NCBI GenBank assembly: GCA_934402155.1
Contig: CAKRTP010000059.1
Coordinates: 1-11,456 of the forward strand
From: an uncultured Blautia sp.
Lineage (GTDB): Bacteria > Bacillota > Clostridia > Lachnospirales > Lachnospiraceae
Direction: 5' to 3'
DNA length: 11,456 nt
A program made the translations under genes and the position numbers. The notes beneath the pieces are model-generated. The model had not been told where the DNA came from. It worked only from the letters and a program-made list of their open reading frames with translations, and did not search any database. Of this stretch, positions 6,834 through 11,456 are shown piece by piece (position 1 is the first letter of the stretch; every line of letters begins with the position of its first letter).

Positions 6834-6862
6834 TTGCTTTTTTCGAAAAGATTTATTACAAT
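6834..6862 (+). promoter_or_regulatory. Promoter of the FN3/lysozyme-like gene
   Basis: TTGCTT (6834-6839), a 17-nt spacer and TACAAT (6857-6862). Transcription would start near 6869, leaving a leader of about 58 nt. In that leader CCGAT and ATCGG form a 5-bp hairpin ending just before the GGAAAGGA ribosome binding site. The promoter closely resembles the one proposed for ftsE. Confidence 0.65.
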
Positions 6863-6926
6863 AGGAAATGGTAATAAGTGCCGATGAAACAGAAAACTTT
6901 GGGTGGGTATCGGAAAGGAATGAAAC

Positions 6927-8234
6927 ATGAAAAAAGCAGGAGTACATAAACGAGGGTTATTATGGGGACTTTCTTTGTTTCTTATGCTGGTTATGCTGAC
7001 GGGAATGAATGTATCTGTACATGCGTCATCCAGTATCAGTAATCAGACGGTCAGAACGTCTATAGCTGCTTCGGGAACGAGAGCTTTGAAGCTTCAGTGG
7101 AACAGAGTTTCAGGTGCCAGCGGATATGTTGTGTATCGTCGGGAATCACAGAGAAAACCATTTGTCAGACATTGCAAGATCACTTCAGGGAGTATAACAA
7201 CTTATCTGAATACGAACCTTTCAGGTGCCAAGGTGTATCAGTATGCAGTTCGTGCTTATTGCAAGGAAAACGGCAAATATGTCTACAGTAAATATACTAC
7301 AGTTCTCGGAGCTACCAGACCGGGGACTACAAGCACGACGATCAAGGCAGAATCCAGCAGCACGATGGATGTAGACTGGAATTCCGTTCACAGATCAGAT
7401 GGATATCGTATCTATCGAAGAACAAAACACGGGGAATGGATGTTTGTAGCAGATTTGGCATCATCCAGAACTTCCTATGAGGACACCAAGCTGTCAGCAG
7501 GAACGAGTTATATCTATACAGTAAGGGCTTACAAGAAAGCAGGTAATGTCAAATATCTGTCAGCCTTGACGGAGAGTAATTCTGCTTCTACACTGGGTTC
7601 CGGTTCAAACTCAAGATTCAACAGCAGTCAGAAGGATGTCATGAAAAAAATCCTCTATGCAGTAGAGACCGGAGGACAGGTCTATGGCAATCAGGATTAT
7701 GCAGACTTCACAGAAGCATACACAAACAGCAAAACTGAGCATGCGATCACCATCGGAGCAGGTCAGTGGTATGCGACAGAGGCACAGAGACTTCTGAAAC
7801 TGATCCATACAACGAGTCCGGAAACTTATAAGAAATATGATCCGAAGAATTATGTATGGAATGATGTTGTGAATAAAGACTGGTCAACCTATAAATTATC
7901 CAAGAAATCCGGAAGAGCGCAGATCATCGTGAAACTGATCAGTTCCCCGGCAGGTATCAGATGTCAGGATCAGCTGATGTATGAGCAGATCGAGGAATAT
8001 GAGGCGGAAGTGAGAAATCTTGGAGTCACAGAGCACAGAGCAGTAGGAGAATGTATCAATATCCGTCATCAGGGCGGCATGGGTGCTGTGACAAGAATTC
8101 TTGGCAAGACCAAAGGTGGATATACACTTGACAATATTTATGAGGCAATGAGTACCGATACAGGAGGACAGGTAGGAACCTACAAGAACCGTCAGGCGAA
8201 AGTTTACTCCTGGCTGAATACTTACATGAATTGA
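6927..8234 (+). CDS. Secreted protein with two fibronectin type III domains and a putative lysozyme-like C-terminal domain
   Basis: This encodes 435 residues. A signal peptide (KKAGVHKRG, hydrophobic core 11-26) has a likely cleavage site after VHA (33). Two FN3-type repeats follow: about 40-131 (LKLQWNRVSGASGYVVYRR, then YQYAVRAY) and about 133-223 (MDVDWNSVHRSDGYRIYRR, then YIYTVRAY). A serine/glycine linker leads to a domain at about 230-435. That domain opens with a helix ending VETGGQVYG, then AYTNSKTEHAITIGAGQW (264-281), and later ECINIRHQGGMGA (375-387). A glutamate (Glu247) followed about 27 residues later by a 'TIGAG' strand recalls the E...TIGxG layout of T4-type lysozymes and related chitosanases, so I infer a peptidoglycan or glycan hydrolase. 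The family is not one I can name. The ATG has GGAAAGGA 7 nt upstream. It is transcribed alone, between its own promoter and a strong terminator. Confidence 0.85.
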   Translation: MKKAGVHKRGLLWGLSLFLMLVMLTGMNVSVHASSSISNQTVRTSIAASGTRALKLQWNRVSGASGYVVYRRESQRKPFVRHCKITSGSITTYLNTNLSGAKVYQYAVRAYCKENGKYVYSKYTTVLGATRPGTTSTTIKAESSSTMDVDWNSVHRSDGYRIYRRTKHGEWMFVADLASSRTSYEDTKLSAGTSYIYTVRAYKKAGNVKYLSALTESNSASTLGSGSNSRFNSSQKDVMKKILYAVETGGQVYGNQDYADFTEAYTNSKTEHAITIGAGQWYATEAQRLLKLIHTTSPETYKKYDPKNYVWNDVVNKDWSTYKLSKKSGRAQIIVKLISSPAGIRCQDQLMYEQIEEYEAEVRNLGVTEHRAVGECINIRHQGGMGAVTRILGKTKGGYTLDNIYEAMSTDTGGQVGTYKNRQAKVYSWLNTYMN

Positions 8235-8244
8235 TAATATGATG

Positions 8245-8283
8245 AAATGACTGGCTTTTTGTAAAGAGCCGGTCATTTTTTTT
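8245..8283 (+). terminator. Strong Rho-independent terminator after the FN3/lysozyme-like gene
   Basis: AATGACTGGCT (8246-8256) pairs with AGCCGGTCATT (8267-8277) in an 11-bp stem with one wobble. The loop is 10 nt and an eight-T run (8276-8283) follows. It starts 11 nt after the stop codon. Confidence 0.92.
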
Positions 8284-8295
8284 CGACAAATATCG

Positions 8296-8325
8296 TTGCA
8301 TGAAAGAGAACACAGATGCTATAAT
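8296..8325 (+). promoter_or_regulatory. Promoter of the unknown (PD-(D/E)XK-like) gene
   Basis: TTGCAT (8296-8301), an 18-nt spacer and a perfect TATAAT (8320-8325) preceded by TGC, which makes an extended -10. It lies just after the previous terminator, so the gene forms its own transcription unit. The leader can form small alternative hairpins (CAGAC/GTCTG at 8331-8345, or ACTGTC/GGCAGT at 8338-8355) of unknown meaning. Confidence 0.8.
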
Positions 8326-8386
8326 ATAAGCAGACTGACTGTCTGTACGGGCAGTAAAATTGTTCGTGGAATGCGAGGAGAAATTT

Positions 8387-9352
8387 ATGATCTTAACAGA
8401 AGACAAAACATATACAATGTCACTGGAGACGGAGGGCGGCAGTGACGATGTACTGACAAGCAAAACCGTTGAACTTGAATTTTCAAACAGAGAACTTATT
8501 CATGCGGTTATTACCTGTGGAATGCCTGTTCAGAGACTGACAGCCGTATATCCTGAGAAACGCAGGCTGGAGGTTCTGTATAAGCTTTTTCTGGTGGAGA
8601 CTGCGCTGGAAACAGAGGGAGACAGACTCAAAAAAGCCAAAAAGACTGCCTATCTGGATTCTTCGGAAAAAAGTGTTATTTCTTATTATATGGGTATGTT
8701 TTTTACAAAAATGATCAGTGGCCGGCTGTATGGAACGGATTATCTTGCACAGCTGAACCTGATCCGCAGACCGGAGAAAGAAGATTTTATCGATTTCTTT
8801 GCGAGTGAGTGGAGACCGGAAATGATTGGGCACAGATCCGGTGCGGAGAAATGGAGTGTGTGGGAAGCCAAGGGCGGAAGTAACCGCAGAGAGCAGGCTC
8901 TTAAGAAGGGCGCGCAGCAGCTGGAGGCCATTGGAACAGTGAATGGGGCAGAACCGGAATCAGGTATTGTCTGCATGACTTATTATGATCATGGATATCT
9001 GTGCGGAATCCTGAGAGAACCCCAGGGAGACACGGCAGGCGAACAGATCGTGTTTGCACAGGAGGAATTTTACAGAGCCTATTACAAACCAGTCTGCGAA
9101 CTGTTTCTTGATAAGGAAAGTGGTTTGAGGTTTGACGGCTCAAACGCGGAGATCGCGGTGACAGTTCCATATTTTTCAGAGAAGCACGAAGAGCCGGAGG
9201 AACGTAAGATCCGGATTGGCACTTCACGTAAATTGCTGCAGGCACTGATGGAAGAAAAATATTCTCTTGCTTCAGAACTTGCAAAGGAGCAGAAACAGGA
9301 AGAATGTCCGGATGGAGTATATCTGGGAGCAGATGGAATTTATATCAGATAA
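8387..9352 (+). CDS. Protein of unknown function with a possible PD-(D/E)XK nuclease-like core
   Basis: This encodes 321 residues with no signal peptide or membrane segment. I do not recognise a named family. The first about 90 residues look alpha/beta. A helix-rich stretch (ISYYMGMFFTKMISGRLYG) leads to ASEWRPEMIG (about 139-148) and then WSVWEAKGGSNRREQALKKG (156-175) with QQLEAIG after it. An acidic residue in a 'PEMIG' turn, then a strand with E-A-K (160-162), then a helix with Gln and Lys, is the order seen in PD-(D/E)XK phosphodiesterases. The spacing of 15 residues between Glu145 and Glu160 is acceptable. The C-terminal part (EIAVTVPYFSEK, then GVYLGADGIYIR) reads as more beta strands. 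The ATG at 8387 has AGGAG 6 nt upstream; an in-frame TTG at 8360 has none. It is monocistronic, with no restriction or toxin partner beside it. The nuclease reading is inference. Confidence 0.8.
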   Translation: MILTEDKTYTMSLETEGGSDDVLTSKTVELEFSNRELIHAVITCGMPVQRLTAVYPEKRRLEVLYKLFLVETALETEGDRLKKAKKTAYLDSSEKSVISYYMGMFFTKMISGRLYGTDYLAQLNLIRRPEKEDFIDFFASEWRPEMIGHRSGAEKWSVWEAKGGSNRREQALKKGAQQLEAIGTVNGAEPESGIVCMTYYDHGYLCGILREPQGDTAGEQIVFAQEEFYRAYYKPVCELFLDKESGLRFDGSNAEIAVTVPYFSEKHEEPEERKIRIGTSRKLLQALMEEKYSLASELAKEQKQEECPDGVYLGADGIYIR

Positions 9353-9383
9353 GAGGATTTTATTGAATTTGCACAAAAATATC

Positions 9384-9414
9384 CCTCCCGGAGTGAAATT
9401 CGGGAGGCTTTTTT
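9384..9414 (+). terminator. Rho-independent terminator after the unknown gene
   Basis: CCTCCCG (9384-9390) pairs with CGGGAGG (9401-9407), extendable by two weaker pairs into the loop. A C and a six-T run (9409-9414) follow. It starts about 30 nt after the stop codon. Confidence 0.9.
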
Positions 9415-9445
9415 GATATAAAATAAATTTCAAATTAATCCAATA

Positions 9446-9474
9446 TTGTAATCAGACCATGAGTATGGCATAAT
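9446..9474 (+). promoter_or_regulatory. Promoter of the Na/Pi symporter gene
   Basis: TTGTAA (9446-9451), a 17-nt spacer and CATAAT (9469-9474) preceded by TGG (extended -10). The leader to the start codon is about 108 nt. It holds a purine-rich stretch and one small hairpin (TCTGCA 9542-9547 with TGCAGA 9556-9561). I recognise no riboswitch in it. Confidence 0.6.
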
Positions 9475-9588
9475 AAATAGGGCAATGTTAAAACTAAGAG
9501 AAAAGAAAGTTAAGAAAACGTAAAAAACAGAAGGTGTCGGTTCTGCACAAAACCATGCAGAGCGAAAAAGACAACAGAGGAGAAAATT

Positions 9589-11406
9589 ATGGCGATATTT
9601 TCAATGGTCTTATCTTTACTCTCAGGAGTAGCACTATTTTTGTTTGGAATGTCTCTGATGGGCGATGGCCTGAAACTGGTAGCTGGTAACAAGCTGGAGG
9701 CATTTCTGTATCGTATGACCAATACTCCGCTGAAGGGAGTGGCTCTTGGAACAGGTGTAACCAGTGTGATCCAGTCATCCTCAGCGACAACCGTAATGGT
9801 TATTGGTTTCGTAAACTCCGGTATGATGAAACTGAAACAGGCGATCGGTATCATCATGGGTGCCAATATCGGTACCAGTATCACAGGATGGATTCTTTGC
9901 CTTTCCTATATTAAGGGATCCGGAGGAATTGCAAGCATTCTTTCCACAGCAACGATTTCAGCAGTAGTGGCGGTGATCGGTATTATCCTCCGTATGTTCT
10001 GCAAACGTTCTGTACATAAGAATATCGGAAACATCATGCTTGGTTTTTCAATCCTTATGACGGGAATGCAGATGATGAGTGGTGCTGTGTCACCCCTGCG
10101 TGAGAGTGAAGTGTTTATTGAGATGCTTACAATGTTTTCCAATCCGATCGCGGGTATTCTGGTAGGTGTTCTGTTTACGGCAGTACTTCAGAGTGCTTCT
10201 GCGACAGTCGGTGTACTGCAGGCTCTCTCTGTGACAGGTATTCTGACTTTTGCAAGCGCATTTCCGATCGTGCTTGGTATTGGTGTCGGTGCTGCCTGTC
10301 CTGTTCTGATCTCCGCGATCGGAGCGAATAAGAACGGTAAAAGAACAGCGCTGATATACCTTATGAATGACCTGTTTGGTCTGATCATGTGGTCAGTGAT
10401 CTTCTATACAGTAAATGCGGTTGTCCATTTTGAATTTATGGATATGATCATGACCCCTGTATCTATTGCATTTCTTAATACAATATTCCGTGTTGCAACT
10501 GTTATCGTTCTGTTTCCGTTTATTCCGAAACTTGAGAAACTGGTATGCTATCTGGTCAAAGACAGTGCAGAGGAACTGGAGGATGAGGCCGACTTCGACC
10601 TTCTTGAGGAACGTCTGATCAACTACCCGGCGCTTGCTATCGGCCAGTGTCATCGTGCAATGAATGGAATGTCCAAGAAGCTGCGTAAGAATGTCAACAG
10701 AGCAATGAACCTTCTGAATGATTATCAGCAGGATAAATATGACAAGGTTCAGCGAAAGGAAGATCTGATCGACAAGTATGAGAGCCGTCTGGGAGACTAT
10801 CTGATCCAGCTTACCAAGCGGGAGATGAATACAGTACAGACAAGGCAGGTTTCTCTGTATCTTCATACGATCAATGACTTTGAGAGAATCGGAGACCATG
10901 CATCTTATATCGCACACATGGCAAACGAAATGCATGATAATCATACACAATTTTCTCAGGCTGCCTGGGATGAACTCAACATCGTTATGGAGGCTGTCCG
11001 TGAGGAAATCAATGTGACCTGCAATGCGTTTATGAAGGATGACAGAGAGGCTGCGCAGAGAGTTGCTCCTCTGGGAGCAGTTATCACCAATCTGTGTGAT
11101 GAACTTAAAATGCATCATGTTGCACGACTCAGCAAGGGCGAGTGTGGACTGGAAGAAGGAACAGTATTCAATGATATCCTGAACAGTTTCGGCCGTATCG
11201 CAGCACACTGTGCAAGTGCCATGACAGCTCTCATGAAGAGTGGAGAGGAAGATCCGGACCTTCATATCCATGATTCCAAGGTATATCCGACAGATACAAT
11301 GGAGTATTACTCTTATTTTAACGAATACAGACAGAAATACGATATCGATATTATGGGAAACGGAGACAACCATGTCGTGAGCATGGAGCCGGAAGAAGTG
11401 GAATAA
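9589..11406 (+). CDS. Na+/phosphate symporter of the NptA/YjbB type with C-terminal PhoU domain
   Basis: This encodes 605 residues, typical for Na/Pi-cotransporter II proteins fused to PhoU. Residues 1-320 are membrane-embedded (about eight to nine hydrophobic segments) and contain the inverted-repeat signatures QSSSATT (62-68) and QSASAT (201-206), which form the phosphate/sodium site in this family. The first repeat also has MGANIGTSITG (90-100). The matching place in the second repeat reads GIGVGAACPVLIS (230-242), so the 'GANIGTT' motif is lost there. Residues about 340-550 are PhoU-like helices. The first metal-binding motif is intact (FERIGDHA, 431-438); the second is degenerate (FGRIAAHC, 534-541). 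The protein probably imports or exports phosphate in the cytoplasmic membrane, with PhoU acting as a cytosolic regulator; direction is unknown. The ATG has GAGGAG 6 nt upstream. It is transcribed alone. Confidence 0.92.
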   Translation: MAIFSMVLSLLSGVALFLFGMSLMGDGLKLVAGNKLEAFLYRMTNTPLKGVALGTGVTSVIQSSSATTVMVIGFVNSGMMKLKQAIGIIMGANIGTSITGWILCLSYIKGSGGIASILSTATISAVVAVIGIILRMFCKRSVHKNIGNIMLGFSILMTGMQMMSGAVSPLRESEVFIEMLTMFSNPIAGILVGVLFTAVLQSASATVGVLQALSVTGILTFASAFPIVLGIGVGAACPVLISAIGANKNGKRTALIYLMNDLFGLIMWSVIFYTVNAVVHFEFMDMIMTPVSIAFLNTIFRVATVIVLFPFIPKLEKLVCYLVKDSAEELEDEADFDLLEERLINYPALAIGQCHRAMNGMSKKLRKNVNRAMNLLNDYQQDKYDKVQRKEDLIDKYESRLGDYLIQLTKREMNTVQTRQVSLYLHTINDFERIGDHASYIAHMANEMHDNHTQFSQAAWDELNIVMEAVREEINVTCNAFMKDDREAAQRVAPLGAVITNLCDELKMHHVARLSKGECGLEEGTVFNDILNSFGRIAAHCASAMTALMKSGEEDPDLHIHDSKVYPTDTMEYYSYFNEYRQKYDIDIMGNGDNHVVSMEPEEVE

Positions 11407-11421
11407 TATCAGGACATACAG

Positions 11422-11456
11422 AGAACACAGAACCAGGTGATACGTTCTGTGTTCTT
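11422..11456 (+). terminator. Terminator hairpin after the symporter gene (runs to the window edge)
   Basis: AGAACACAGAAC (11422-11433) pairs perfectly with GTTCTGTGTTCT (11444-11455) around a 10-nt loop, 15 nt after the stop. The sequence ends at the base of the stem, so the expected T run is outside the window. Confidence 0.8.

Noticed and set aside
6863..6926. Possible riboswitch in the leader of the FN3/lysozyme-like gene (for example a cyclic dinucleotide class)
   Set aside because: The leader is only about 58 nt, with one 5-bp hairpin, and I could not match it to the conserved core of any riboswitch class I know.
9488..9526. PhoP-box-like repeats (TTAAAA, TTAAGA, GTAAAA) in the leader of the phosphate symporter gene
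   Set aside because: The units match TTAACA poorly, their spacing is irregular (22 then 10 nt), and they lie downstream of the -10 in a purine-rich leader where such matches are expected by chance.
10393..11373. Long open frame on the minus strand (326 codons)
   Set aside because: It lies wholly antisense to the well-supported symporter gene, has no ribosome binding site, and its translation is Cys/His/Ile-rich low-quality sequence. The same applies to the other minus-strand frames in the window.

Overview
The window looks like ordinary chromosome from a low- to mid-GC Gram-positive bacterium, most likely a gut Lachnospiraceae (Blautia/Dorea/Roseburia type). The pointers are strong AGGAGG-like ribosome binding sites, compact intergenic gaps with classic hairpin/T-run terminators, and the gene set: YitT, a CdaR/PucR-type regulator, FtsEX, a CtpA/B-like S41 protease, DegV, and an NptA-type Na/Pi symporter fused to PhoU. 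All supported genes are on the + strand. I see no mobile element, phage, tRNA, rRNA or CRISPR array.

Layout. 1-668: the 3' end of an OPT-family oligopeptide transporter gene, stop-start coupled (TGATG) to a small PqqD-like protein, then a terminator. 728-1591: a YitT-family membrane protein. 1733-2821: a CdaR/PucR-type regulator. 2822-6800: a cell-envelope block of ftsE-ftsX (overlapping by 11 nt), a secreted or membrane-anchored S41 carboxy-terminal processing protease, and a DegV/FakB-like fatty-acid-binding protein. 6801-8283: a secreted protein with two fibronectin type III (FN3) repeats and a C-terminal domain that I infer to be lysozyme-like. 8296-9414: a single-gene unit encoding a protein of unknown function with a possible PD-(D/E)XK nuclease core. 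9446-11456: the NptA-PhoU phosphate symporter and its terminator.

The most interesting signal is regulatory. Upstream of ftsE is a perfect match to the WalR (YycF) box consensus, TGTWAH-N5-TGTWAH (TGTTAC-AACAA-TGTTAC). A near-perfect copy (TGTAAG-ATAAA-TGTAAC) lies upstream of the FN3/lysozyme-like gene. The predicted promoters of these two genes also resemble each other: about 23 of 31 aligned positions are identical, including -35, -10 and an AAAAGAT spacer block. This suggests that FtsEX, which in other Firmicutes activates peptidoglycan hydrolases, and the secreted FN3 protein are co-regulated as part of a wall-hydrolysis programme. The coiled-coil/M23 hydrolase gene often found between ftsX and ctp in clostridia is absent here. 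The ftsE leader also holds a strong terminator hairpin and a competing upstream pairing, so ftsEX may be controlled by attenuation as well.

Other points are the coupling of a PqqD-fold (RiPP-recognition-like) protein to a peptide transporter, and sequence asymmetry between the two halves of the phosphate symporter.
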